The notes beneath the pieces were generated by a model. It ran no database searches, had not been told where the DNA came from, and saw only the letters and a list, made by a program, of their open reading frames with translations. Position numbers and translations under genes: made by a program. Shown piece after piece: positions 42,601 to 53,605 of a stretch of 64,000 nt of DNA. The stretch covers positions 4,526,101 to 4,590,100 of the forward strand of contig NC_003074.8 in the NCBI RefSeq assembly GCF_000001735.4, given 5' to 3'. This DNA is from Arabidopsis thaliana. Its lineage: Eukaryota > Streptophyta > Magnoliopsida > Brassicales > Brassicaceae. Numbering within the stretch: the stretch's first letter is position 1; each line of letters starts with the position of its first letter.

Positions 42601-45009
42601 GAGAGCCTTAAGCAAGCAAAATTACCTTGTGTGCTGGAAGATCCAAGTCTTTGTTGTCTTTGATGACTTGCCACATCTGTTTTGCACTAAAAGCAAAAGC
42701 ATTGGCAGGGACAACTCCTCGTCGATCACCAGCAAGCCCGCCAGGTGCGACAGATTGGAAGAACCGTTGTCTCAAATTGTAGACCTTTCATTTACAGAAA
42801 ACATTATAGAAAAAACATTAATATCACCTACAAGCCATCTATTGAGCAATAAATCACATAAGGTGACCCTGGATCTTCTCCAAAATGGCAAAATGTAAAG
42901 CTAATTGTAAACAGACCTGCTCTTTGAATTGCTCTTCTTTTTCTTCATAACTCGAGAGAGCAACTACTTCAACCTGTCACACAAGAAACAACTCCATATC
43001 TTGATCCTAGCAAAAGAAGAATGATACGAAGTTTTTCTCCAAATCAAGCAGACTTACATTGAAGAAATCGCTAAGTGGAGTTTCTTTGTGGGCCTGAGGC
43101 TTGGGAACTGAATCCCATATCTGCATTTTAAGGACAAACATTAAGGGATTGCTCTATTAGTCAAAGTACATAAAGGCTAAGACTGTCTTCTACCTTTTGA
43201 ATGTCTTCCCTCAGCACTGGTTCTAAATTTTCCAGTGGCGTCTGCAATTACCCTGGAATTAGAAACAACCACAATAATCCAGAGATTCAGAATGATAAAG
43301 GACAGAAAACCCAAATGCATACCCGTGTTTTATCTCTTATAACAAACATCAAAGTTGTCTTCCGCGGACTAAACAACCGCATCATAACCTGATTGCATGT
43401 AGAAAAGCAAACAGTCTTGAGACTTCGGAACAGAGATAACTCATCCTGATAAGAACATACAGGCACATACCTGGAACACAGTCTTTAAAAGAGGTTTATT
43501 TGCTGCTTGTTCCCGACCAATATCATGACACCACCTGCATTACAAATCCGAGAAGATATAAGATAAAGACGGCAAAAGAAGTCCTGTTATCTATTAATAT
43601 CAAAGAAAACAAAGTAAAGAACACCACTTACATGTTTATAAGAACTATGTCTGAGACTGCAAGTGCAAAAAGAGCACTCTGTTTCTCGAAAGCAGTATCA
43701 TCCTATCCATATACAAGAAAACTGTGTAAGTAAAGCTATTCTGCACTGACACATTCTCTTTTAGACAACAATTTCTTTGTGTGAGCTCCTTAAGATTTAT
43801 ACAGTGCATGAAACCATGTTATGACTCTAATCAGTACAATTCAAATTTCATCAAAGTCATTCACAATTAGTGCAAAAGCTAAATAAATACTAACTGGGCG
43901 TGAGATGCTAAATATTAAAAGAACCGAATATGAAAAGGGCCAAGGTTACACACCTCACCACGCTCTCTCCCATCGGTACCCTCTAAATCCATCACAACGG
44001 TGCAAGGCTCAATACCAGCGCATCTAGCAATCCAAATTCCCTTAGTCGTCTGAGACCTGAAAACAAAGAATTGCAGCGGAAAAATAAATATAAATTAGAA
44101 GCTAAGTATTCTTCTGATGAAGTGTATACAAAAATTAGAACATGCCTTCCTCTAAATGCATCCATTTCTCTAAAGTTGGTTCCAAACAAATGATTCAAGA
44201 GCGTACTCTTCCCTGCAAATTCAACCAGAATGACATAAAATCAGCCAATATACAAAAAATAGATTCCAAAGAAGCCACTTTTTACATTCAAGGATTTGAT
44301 ACATACCACTACTTTGTGGACCCATAATCGAGACAACCGCGTATGAAAGACCACATTCGTCCAATTTAACCTCCTTGATGAAATGATCAACCCCAGAAAC
44401 ATTAAAGACACCATCCCCATCGATAAGCTGGGTAGAGCAAGCGGCATCTGCAACGTCCAAGCAATAAAGAAAGTAATAAAATTAGCACTATGTACAAGTA
44501 AGCCCAAAGTGTCTCTGAACAAAGCAAGATCTGAAATTCAGTCTTCCTATTCAATAACATCTTCAAAATCTAGGCTTTAAATCTTCCCCACAAGTTGCAT
44601 CGAGTGTCTCCTTTAAACCCAGAATCCTTAATTTTTGATTGATTCCTCGCATTTTCGAATCACTAAGATAACTGTTAATCCACTAGAAACCTAGCCAAAA
44701 AATTTCATTGAAACCCCAAATTTCAACAACAATTAAGCAAATCGAAACTCGGAATCATCTAATACACTGATCTGCTACTAAATAGAAGAAAGAAGAATCA
44801 ATCACCTACCATCTAATGAGCAAAAGAGACTATCAAAATTTTACATCAGACAGATCACAATCCAAATCACAGAGCTTAGAAAGAAACTGAAATCGAAAAC
44901 GAGTAACGCTTGGTCAAAACGAAAACTGATCAGATCAAAGCGAAAAAACGGATCCACGAGATCAGGAACATTTATGAGCAGAGAAGAGATGGATATATAA
45001 ATTACCCAT
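39662..45009 (-). CDS. RHD3: ROOT HAIR DEFECTIVE 3, ER-fusion dynamin-like GTPase
   Basis: An atlastin/Sey1-type GTPase that fuses ER tubules and keeps the tubular ER network; needed for normal root hair growth. The gene has many exons. The first coding exon holds only four bases (45009-45006), followed by 44447-44307, 44212-44146, 44056-43954, 43702-43632, 43534-43471 and on to the stop at 39662. G1 is GPQSSGKST (about residues 44-52, split by an intron). Then come SQTTKGIW (G2), [12 protein letters not shown] (G3) and VIRDKT (G4). The long helical middle includes [16 protein letters not shown] and [15 protein letters not shown]. Near the C-terminus two membrane hairpin segments follow [10 protein letters not shown], and the cytosolic tail is Ser-rich and ends PIDTSA. 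The length should be about 800 residues. Intron 3 has a GC donor at 44145-44144. Gene order and sequence fit At3g13870. Confidence 0.95.
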
Positions 45010-46079
45010 TATCGCTCAACGAAACGCAGATAGAGTGATGAATGACGAAGAGAATGGGACAGAGATCTCTAGGCTCGAGCTCGTTATTGATGCACCGGTG
45101 CTTTGACGACTGCTTCTCCTAAGGTCATAAGAGCTTCTCTCTAATTTGACAAAAGAAATATGCCAAAAAGTGTTTTTTATTCCAACGAATTTTTACTTTT
45201 AAAATTTATCATATTTTTACCCAACATATATAGTTCTTTAGGGATTATTATTAACAATAATATTTTTTACCTAATATACATACTCTTACTAATAGAAATA
45301 TTGACCAAAGATATGAATACATTGATTTAAATAAAAGAAGAAAAAATACTAATTTGATGGAAAAATAATTTTCAGGTAATAACATTCAGATAATTTTCAG
45401 ATATGAATACACATTGATTTAAATAAAAGAAGAAAAAATACTAATGTTCAGTAATATTATTATCTTTAACGAAGGAAATTATGATATACTCATTGCATTG
45501 GTAGACGATAAAGTCATTATGGGTCCCATGTAGGAAAAATTTCCATGGAGGGCAATTGGCTGGACAATACTATAGTGGGCCCTACAGAAAAGCCCAATTT
45601 TTAGTTGGGATCCACCTCGCCGTCCTCTTCTCCTTTACTAAAGTTTGGACGGTGTGATCGGCTCCGATTTACTAACACGTGGACTTTCCACCGTCCGATT
45701 CAATTCCCGTTGACCACAATTTAAAGATCTTTGGTTTGCTTGCTTATATGAGCTTTGATTTAAATTAACACGAAATTCATGTTATAATACCAAGATTTTC
45801 CTAAGACAAATTAGACTCAATAAACAAATCTTTTGTGAAGAATTTTCTTAAATCAAAAGATGGTCAACTATGCATATATATATAGGTGGTTTCAACGTCA
45901 AATGTATATACCAACACATCGCAAATACGATACAAAATATACACGGGGCCCAAAACTATTAACTAAAGGCTATATAGAGGCCCAGTTTGGAAAAAGAACG
46001 GAGCAAAGCGTTTATGATCTCCAGAGAGACCGTTGTGTTACAGACAAAAGCCGTTAGTTTCGTTATGTGATGGGAGAAC
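45010..46079. promoter_or_regulatory. Divergent promoter region, RHD3 / PPR gene
   Basis: About 1.1 kb between the divergent RHD3 and PPR start codons. The RHD3 leader lies at the left. In the middle there is a ~45-bp direct repeat (45309-45353 and 45399-45444). Near the right end GGCCCA-type motifs (45949-45954 and 45978-45983) precede the PPR gene. No gene is seen. Confidence 0.45.
45309..45444. repeat. 45-bp direct repeat
   Basis: The segment AGATATGAATACATTGATTT plus the following A-rich part ending AAAAAATACTAAT occurs at 45309-45353 and again at 45399-45444, with a two-base insertion (ACACATTG) in the second copy. It is intergenic, with no coding content. Confidence 0.8.
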
Positions 46080-48326
46080 ATGTTGTTACAGTTCCGAGCA
46101 AAGACTTTTTTCAACAACATTGCTCAAGATTCTCTGGTTACTCTTATCACCAAACGAGTTGGATTGGGTTACAGGTTTTTGTCTTCGTTATGCCAACCAA
46201 AGAACACGGCTTTAGATTCCGAAGGTTACAAGATACTTTTTCAGACAGCTGCAAAATCAGGCTCCGTGGTACTGGGAAAGCTCGCTCATGGACACATGAT
46301 CAAGTCCTCCTTGAACCCGTGTCTGTACTTGCTCAACAATCTTCTGAACATGTATTGCAAGTGCCGGGAATTGGGTTTTGCACGCCAGTTGTTCGACAGA
46401 ATGCCTGAACGAAACATTATTTCTTTTAATTCTTTGATTTCTGGGTACACTCAGATGGGATTTTATGAACAGGCCATGGAATTGTTTCTTGAAGCTAGAG
46501 AAGCTAATTTGAAGCTCGATAAGTTCACGTATGCCGGTGCATTGGGCTTTTGTGGAGAAAGGTGTGATCTTGATTTAGGGGAATTGTTGCACGGGTTGGT
46601 TGTTGTGAATGGTCTATCTCAGCAAGTGTTTTTGATCAATGTGTTGATTGACATGTATAGTAAGTGTGGAAAGCTTGACCAAGCTATGTCTTTATTTGAT
46701 AGATGCGATGAAAGGGATCAAGTTTCATGGAATTCTTTGATTTCCGGTTATGTTCGGGTTGGCGCAGCGGAAGAACCGCTAAATCTGTTGGCTAAAATGC
46801 ATAGAGACGGCCTAAATCTGACTACGTATGCTCTGGGGAGTGTGCTAAAGGCTTGTTGTATTAACCTGAACGAAGGATTTATAGAAAAAGGTATGGCAAT
46901 TCACTGTTATACAGCAAAACTAGGAATGGAGTTTGATATAGTTGTCCGTACTGCATTGCTTGACATGTATGCCAAAAACGGAAGTTTGAAAGAGGCGATA
47001 AAGCTTTTCAGTTTGATGCCTTCGAAGAATGTGGTTACGTATAACGCAATGATATCTGGGTTTCTCCAAATGGATGAAATAACCGATGAAGCTTCTAGTG
47101 AAGCCTTTAAGCTCTTCATGGATATGCAAAGACGGGGTTTGGAACCCTCGCCATCGACATTTTCAGTTGTGCTCAAAGCTTGTAGTGCAGCGAAAACCTT
47201 GGAATATGGAAGGCAGATTCACGCTCTCATCTGTAAGAACAATTTTCAGTCTGATGAGTTTATTGGGAGCGCTCTAATCGAGCTGTATGCGTTAATGGGT
47301 TCAACTGAAGATGGAATGCAATGCTTTGCTTCAACATCAAAGCAAGATATCGCCTCATGGACATCGATGATAGATTGCCATGTCCAAAACGAGCAGCTTG
47401 AAAGCGCATTTGATCTGTTCCGACAACTTTTTTCATCCCATATAAGACCAGAAGAGTATACAGTTTCCCTTATGATGAGTGCTTGTGCTGATTTTGCTGC
47501 ATTAAGCTCAGGAGAGCAGATTCAGGGTTATGCCATAAAGAGTGGAATTGATGCTTTCACCAGTGTTAAGACGTCAAGCATTTCTATGTATGCAAAGTCA
47601 GGTAACATGCCGCTTGCTAATCAAGTATTTATCGAGGTCCAAAACCCAGACGTTGCAACATACTCGGCTATGATCTCAAGCCTTGCTCAACACGGTTCTG
47701 CTAACGAAGCCTTAAACATCTTTGAATCGATGAAAACCCACGGAATTAAACCGAACCAGCAAGCCTTTCTCGGTGTTCTAATAGCTTGTTGCCACGGAGG
47801 ATTAGTCACACAAGGACTAAAGTATTTCCAATGCATGAAGAACGATTACAGGATTAACCCAAACGAGAAACATTTCACTTGCCTCGTCGATCTTTTAGGT
47901 CGCACGGGAAGATTATCAGATGCTGAGAATCTGATTTTGAGCTCTGGTTTTCAAGACCATCCAGTGACGTGGAGAGCATTACTGAGTTCTTGTAGAGTTT
48001 ACAAAGACAGCGTAATTGGGAAACGCGTTGCGGAGAGACTGATGGAACTTGAACCCGAGGCCTCTGGCTCATACGTATTGCTCCACAACATTTACAACGA
48101 TTCTGGAGTCAATTCTTCAGCAGAGGAGGTGAGAGAACTGATGAGAGATCGAGGGGTTAAGAAAGAACCAGCCTTGAGCTGGATCGTAATCGGTAACCAA
48201 ACTCATTCCTTCGCCGTCGCTGATTTGTCTCACCCTTCGAGCCAGATGATCTACACAATGTTAGAGACCATGGACAATGTAGATTTTGTAGATTACACTC
48301 TTGTTCATTTTTGTTCTGTTACATGA
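46080..48326 (+). CDS. OTP72: PLS-class pentatricopeptide repeat protein, E type (probably OTP72)
   Basis: An intronless gene of 748 residues. After a basic N-terminus (MLLQFRAKTFFNN), probably a mitochondrial targeting peptide, there is an array of P, L and S repeats. Typical helix A/B pairs include RNIISFNSLISGYTQMGFY, DQVSWNSLISGYVRVG, KNVVTYNAMISGFLQM and DVATYSAMISSLAQHG. An E-type extension follows (VTWRALLSSCRVYKD to EPALSWIVIGNQTHSFAV). No DYW deaminase domain is present, so editing would need a partner deaminase. Such proteins specify C-to-U editing sites in organelle RNA. By locus (At3g13880) I recall OTP72, which edits mitochondrial rpl16. That assignment is memory, while the family call is directly visible. 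The start is the ATG with the targeting-like peptide. Confidence 0.9.
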   Translation: MLLQFRAKTFFNNIAQDSLVTLITKRVGLGYRFLSSLCQPKNTALDSEGYKILFQTAAKSGSVVLGKLAHGHMIKSSLNPCLYLLNNLLNMYCKCRELGFARQLFDRMPERNIISFNSLISGYTQMGFYEQAMELFLEAREANLKLDKFTYAGALGFCGERCDLDLGELLHGLVVVNGLSQQVFLINVLIDMYSKCGKLDQAMSLFDRCDERDQVSWNSLISGYVRVGAAEEPLNLLAKMHRDGLNLTTYALGSVLKACCINLNEGFIEKGMAIHCYTAKLGMEFDIVVRTALLDMYAKNGSLKEAIKLFSLMPSKNVVTYNAMISGFLQMDEITDEASSEAFKLFMDMQRRGLEPSPSTFSVVLKACSAAKTLEYGRQIHALICKNNFQSDEFIGSALIELYALMGSTEDGMQCFASTSKQDIASWTSMIDCHVQNEQLESAFDLFRQLFSSHIRPEEYTVSLMMSACADFAALSSGEQIQGYAIKSGIDAFTSVKTSSISMYAKSGNMPLANQVFIEVQNPDVATYSAMISSLAQHGSANEALNIFESMKTHGIKPNQQAFLGVLIACCHGGLVTQGLKYFQCMKNDYRINPNEKHFTCLVDLLGRTGRLSDAENLILSSGFQDHPVTWRALLSSCRVYKDSVIGKRVAERLMELEPEASGSYVLLHNIYNDSGVNSSAEEVRELMRDRGVKKEPALSWIVIGNQTHSFAVADLSHPSSQMIYTMLETMDNVDFVDYTLVHFCSVT

Positions 48327-48397
48327 AAATTTAATGCCAATTTTCTCTTGCTAAGATTCTGATAAATTACGAAAAATGCCACTGTTAATTTATTAAA

Positions 48398-48422
48398 ATT
48401 GGGCCTGTGGCCCAAAGCCCAT
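48398..48422. promoter_or_regulatory. Clustered GGCCCA/AGCCCA (site II) elements
   Basis: TGGGCC at 48400-48405, then GGCCCAAAGCCCAT at 48409-48422, gives three tightly spaced site II-like motifs about 80 bp before the ribosomal-protein ATG. Site II elements bound by TCP factors are a known mark of ribosomal and mitochondrial-protein gene promoters in Arabidopsis. Confidence 0.7.
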
Positions 48423-48499
48423 GTATCCTCGTCTTTCTCGTACATTTTCGAAGAGAGAACTGTGCGACGCTTTTCGCAATCTCGGAGAAGGGAGGAAAA

Positions 48500-49752
48500 A
48501 TGGCGGCCAAAACCCTAATCAGGTCAGGAGCTTCGTTGATGAATCGGTTTCTAACGAAGCCGACAACGAATATCGTGCAGAACAATCTCAGATCTTCTTT
48601 TCAATACATAGCTCCTCAGGGACAAGAAATCCCGCCGTATTTTTTCCCGTCGTTGTCGAATCTACAGAGCTCACTCATTTCGCGCCCTAACGACACTGCT
48701 TCGCTCCAGGAACTCAACGAACGTGGATTTCTTTACCCTTCTGGTCTTCCTTCACTCGAATTCTTCTTGCCAGAAGGTACTTTCACTCTTTGACTCTATT
48801 TTGATTGTATCTGTCAGTAGCTAGATTAGTAATTTGTTCACACTCTCCTGAAGCTGGATTTTCTTGGCTTATGAATATGATTTATAGTGTATGCAATGCA
48901 GTCACTAGATGCTCGAGTATCAATCAAATGTTGAGAGGTGTTCTGTTTCTTTTGTGGATTGTGTGTCAATGGTTGATGAAATCAGAAACTTTGCTTGCTT
49001 GCTCATGTGCTTACACAGTAGTAACAATGTTTAGGTCGTTTTATCGAGTCCTGTTACCGGCCATTTTGCTGATAGTGTTCTGTTCTTGAGTGGAGATCAT
49101 AGCGAATTATAAAGTATTGGGAAGCACATTTATTTAACTTATGTCTCAACTTATAGGAGGGTTAAGAATCTGGCTGTGTTGTGCTTTGAGTTTGATATAG
49201 TTCAAGAGTGTTATGTGTCCTAAAGGAGAGTTCAGCCTTGTATTGTTCATTGGCCTTGAGGCTTTTAGTCTCTGCAAAGTTGTATATTTTTGCTGCTCGT
49301 TGGTACCTGTCTAATGTCTTTGTATTTGGTAATGTAGTTGATCCTTCAAGTGAGCCATTGCTTCTGTTTCCTAAGAGGACATTCCAACCAAGCACTATAA
49401 GGCGTAAACGGAACCATGGATTCTTTGCTCGGTATGTCACTTTGTGTTCAACCTCTTAGTTTAGTCCAAAAATAGGGGTTCACTTGTATTTCTCAACAAA
49501 ATCTAGTAAATTCTAAAGCTCTTTTAATTCTTCTAATCATTGCTCATTCTCATTCACGTTAGAGGAATTCGTTGTTTAGCACTAATAGAAAGTAGGAACA
49601 AGATTCTACATCTGTACATGGTGTTTGAATGACCAATTCTGGTTACTCATACGGCTACTGAATGTCTAAATATGAGCAGGAAGGCAACCAAAGGTGGACG
49701 GAGAGTCATAGCTCGGAGAATAGCAAAAGGGCGTCACAGAGTCACAGCCTAG
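48500..49752 (+). CDS. bL34-type ribosomal protein, probably mitochondrial
   Basis: Three exons: 48500-48776, 49338-49431 and 49680-49752, giving 147 residues. The N-terminal ~90 residues begin MAAKTLIRSGASLMNRF, a basic amphipathic stretch typical of a mitochondrial presequence. The C-terminal ~45 residues are the whole bacterial-type L34: KRTFQPSTIRRKRNHGFFAR, KATKGGRRVIARRIAKGR and an ending RHRVTA. L34 lies in the large subunit core near the exit-tunnel side. The site II cluster just upstream agrees with a housekeeping ribosomal gene. Locus order suggests At3g13882. The preceding PPR stop is only 174 bp away, so the promoter is compact. Confidence 0.93.
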
Positions 49753-50643
49753 AATCTCTCTAATCTTTCCATTGATGAATCTCCGGTTATTCAGGCTAGA
49801 AAACCTGAAACTTCCATCTCCTAAATAACTTGTCTTCTTATCCATGTTCTCATGTGTTGTTGATCTCAGAATTGATCTGAAGTTAAAATTTTAACGATCT
49901 CAGCTCTTTTGTAATGGATAGTTTATATCAATGAATCCTTTTTTCCTCATGATGTTAAGTTGTTAACACATTACGATTAAATTTTAATAACGAAGCAAGA
50001 CTTTAAGGATACAAATCGTGTTTTTTTTGTCAAAAATTTTAAAATTATCAAAAGAGAATCTCACAGTTGACTAAAAATATTGTACATTGAACTTGCATTG
50101 AAGTATGACAGTCCACATATTTGACCCCACGAAATATCATAGAGAGAGAGAAGCAATAAGCGACAAAGAAAAAACAAAGATGAAGACAATAATTTCCAAT
50201 ACAGAGGCAAAACAAACTGACCATATACAAACACATGTGTACGTAGATGACGAGAGACAGAGATCGTACTTCCTTCACATATACGTCCTTACATACATAT
50301 GTATGTTTGTACGTGTTCATTAAACTGTGTTTAAGGACCAACTTTATGCATATGTAGTAACATTTTTCCACAACTCACACGACTATAACTTGAATAGTTA
50401 AGAAGAACTTATCAACATTTATGTTTTCCTCCATTATTCAAAATCAATGCAATATATATGAAAAGTAATCCATGTAACATATCACAAATCCTTATACTAT
50501 ATGGAAAAAAACTTATAAACACATATGGGTGATTATTTATGTTCACTCGTTCCTTCTTATATATAGATATCAAACGTATATAGGTATTTATTACGTACCC
50601 ATGTCAAGGAATCCCATGTTGATTGAGTATGAATAGGGTTTGC
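49753..50643. other. Spacer between L34 gene and MYB26
   Basis: About 890 bases between two convergent genes. It holds both 3'UTRs. Small frames at 50048-50371 look like chance. No other feature is seen. Confidence 0.4.
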
Positions 50644-51927
50644 TTAAGTTATGACGTACTGTCCACAAGAGATTGGCGACGATGAGGATGATGATGGTAT
50701 GATCATGTGATTGATGTATGAGTCCACTCGATGATGATGTTGATGATCACTCGTAGAAGTCATTTGAAAGTTGTACGTGGTGGGAAGAAAAAGGCCGTGA
50801 TCTTGTGAAATTGGTGAGGAGGAAGATAGTACTTTGCCTTCGAGAACTTCTCCACATAATAACTTTTTGGCATTATCGTTGAATGGTGTCACAAACACGT
50901 TGAGTTTATTAGCATCATCATAATCTTGAAGGGTTTCTTGGAAACCAGAAATGGTACTCGCTGGGAAATCTGGTAACGCTGGCCATTGGAGATTATTATC
51001 ATGAGGACAAGAAGAAAGTGAAGGTTGATGATGATTGTTTATAGTTGGTGTGGGTGACAAAATGTCGAGGTTGTTGTAATGGTTATTATCATGGTGATGA
51101 GATTGGTTTGGGTTGTTTGTGGTTAGAAACTTGAAATCTCCTTCTCTAGAGGTTGGGAACATCAATGGGGTCATAACATGAGGAGAAGGAAGAGAGAGAT
51201 GGCTTGGAGTGATGAAATTAGGGTTAGTGTTTGTGATGATATTGGACATGAATCTTGAACTTTCATCGTCGACTGTAGTAGGGTTGAATCCATTGTGATA
51301 AGGAAGGTTTGTGAGCAAACTCGCCATGGAAGAGAGATGATGATGATGATGACCGTGATGATGGTGAGACATGAGCTTCTTTTTAATGCTCGAGTTCCAG
51401 AAATTCTTGACCTCGTTATCTGTTCTTCCAGGTAGATGTTTAGCAATTTGAGCCCATCTGTCAAAAACCATAACATGATTAAAAAAAGTAAGTCAAAGTC
51501 TTGAAGAAATGTTAGTTTTGTATTTCACATGTATAAATGTTAATGAACTGACAAACCTGTTACCAAGAATGCTGTGAAGCTCAATGATAAGAGCAGCTTC
51601 TTGAGGAGAGAAGCTTCCACGTTTAAGATCAGGTCTTAGATAATTTATCCATCTTAATCTACAACTCTTTCCACATCTCTGCAAACCTAATTAAACACAA
51701 GCAAAACCACAAAGAAATTAAAACCTAAATACAAAGACTTCTTATTAGTATAGATAATTCAAGAAACAAAACCCATGTATATGTGTATAAGTGCCTGCAT
51801 GTTTAGGAACAGAGCTCCAACATCCATGGCCATATGAATTGATGTAGTTGATGAGCTTTTCGTCTTCTTCAGGTGACCAAAGCCCTCTCTTCACCTTTTG
51901 CTTGTTGCAGCATGAGTGATGACCCAT
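50644..51927 (-). CDS. MYB26: R2R3-MYB transcription factor MYB26 (MALE STERILE 35)
   Basis: Three exons: 51927-51795, 51686-51557 and 51457-50644, giving 358 residues. The R2 repeat starts [17 protein letters not shown] and continues into [20 protein letters not shown]3 runs from [17 protein letters not shown] to [20 protein letters not shown]. Tryptophans sit at the usual positions, with the normal R3 first-Trp replacement (Phe). The C-terminal part has a His-rich run ([10 protein letters not shown]) and Asn/Ser/Pro-rich stretches. MYB26 acts in anther endothecium, where it switches on secondary wall thickening through NST1/NST2 and so pod-like opening of anthers. Gene order supports At3g13890. 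Intron 1 has a GC donor (51794-51793), needed to keep the conserved [11 protein letters not shown] reading. Confidence 0.93.
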
Positions 51928-53137
51928 CCTCTCTCTCTCTCTAGATCTCTATCGCTCTCTTAGTCTCTCTCTAAGAATGTTTGTACGATGTTGAAGTGTT
52001 ATAACTTATAATATTGTATCGAGAATTGGTGAGGTTAATACACACAATTAAAATGAGAAACGGCTGCAGAAACTTTCCATTAGTTTATTACAAAAGTAAT
52101 AGATAATAATATACTACCTAATGATGTGGACCCAGTTTCTTCTTTTGTGAATTTCTTTCCGAAACAACATATGTACAGTGTAATTTAAACTACAATAATT
52201 TGGAACGTAAAACATACAAAATTTGTCGGGGAACTGAGATAAGTGTAACAAGTTGCAAGAAAAATGATCTCACAAAAAATAATTATAGGTGGGTTTTTAG
52301 CACACTGAAGACGAGAGTGGCCCAGTGTATTTTTTTAGGGTTTTGTGTTATAAAAGGTTAAAATGCTAAAAGCTGAAGTTTCTGCTCAGTGAGAGCCTGT
52401 GTGGCTTATTACAGAATCATGGCCATTGTCTTCTTCTACACAGACACGTGTTGCCCATGCAGACACTGTGAGGCCTACTCCTCAGTTATAATTTGAGTTT
52501 TCTAGTTGTCTTGATTAAATTTAATTAAGTATGAATGAGTTATTTTCAATAATCAAGTCGAAAGAAATTTATATAAAGTATAAACGGATCACCACCGGAT
52601 AAAATAAAAAATAAGGATTGCCAACAAAGGAAGCAAAGTTTTTTTGACATAAAGGGCTCGAATTGTACTTTAGATTAGATTCTTATTTTGACTTTTAAGA
52701 AAAACGTTTTTTCTGCGTAAACGTATAGGAGCTAAAGCAGATGGTGTACATATGTAAACAGTTTTTAACCCGATTTTTTTTTAAAAAAAATCGGATACAT
52801 GTTCCCGAAGGGACAACTTGAATATGTTTCTTTCTAATGTTTAAGTCTGGACTATGGAGTATTTGTTTATTGTGGAATTGTTTGTGTTGTTATATCATCA
52901 TTAGACTCATTAATTTATTTGATAGATGTGGGTTCATCGATATACTGTAATATATTAATGATGGGGTTGATTACTAAACTAAACCTAAATTTGTTGGCTT
53001 ATTATGATTTAGTTAAATTTTTACCTCTTTTGGCTTATTGTACATTATCTCGATCTCAAGACAGATTTTGGTCGTAACCAGCTGAGTTTTTATAGTCATA
53101 TGGTTAGGGTATTGTCGGTAACATTGTGATTTCAGCA
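51928..53137. promoter_or_regulatory. MYB26 promoter and upstream region
   Basis: About 1.2 kb upstream of MYB26. A CT-rich leader (51930-51970, many TCTCTC units) lies next to the ATG. A perfect A/T palindrome, CCGA-T9-A8-TCGG, lies at 52770-52794. The rest is AT-rich with no supported gene. Confidence 0.4.
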
Positions 53138-53605
53138 TCTACATATACATTTTTGCAGCCATTTTATGAAATAAATCTTGTAGTTGGAACTTATTTACAA
53201 TGGCTGCCACTGAATTTTAATGTTTGTTTTTGATAATTAGAAAAAAATATTCGAATTAAATATTTGATATTTAACAACCTTGCCTAAATCTCTCCACATT
53301 AACTACACAATTAGTTATTAAAATAAAACTTCTAAAATATTTAATATCATTTAATTACTACAAAATTATCATTTTTAATATTGCTTTTCTCCATGACTAT
53401 AACAATTCGATTATAATCATCAAATCGCAGAGATATTTGATAGCATTTAATTACTACAAAATTACAATATATTTAGACAATAATTCATAAACATATCATA
53501 AATAAGATCAACATTAATTTATAGATAGATACAATTTGCAAACTTTTATGTATACTAACTTTTAAAAAAAAATTGTTCCGCGGTATACCGCGGGTTAAAA
53601 TCTAT
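53138..53605 (+). mobile_element. Non-autonomous Helitron (468 bp)
   Basis: The left end A|TCTACATATACATTTTTGCAG and the interior (TTATTTACAATGGCTGCCACTG) match the element at 58657 along most of its length. The right end has the palindrome CCGCGGTATACCGCGG, then GTTAAAATCTAT|T. The final base of the canonical CTAG is changed to CTAT. A and T flank the element as in target sites of Helitrons. No coding capacity. It probably represents an older or terminally mutated copy. Confidence 0.85.

Noticed and set aside
48805-49089. 94-codon ORF between L34 exons 1 and 2
   Set aside because: It lies inside a GT-AG intron of the ribosomal protein gene and has no family features.
51765-51794. Downstream GT donor for MYB26 exon 1
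   Set aside because: It would insert extra residues and break the phase of the conserved R2 repeat.
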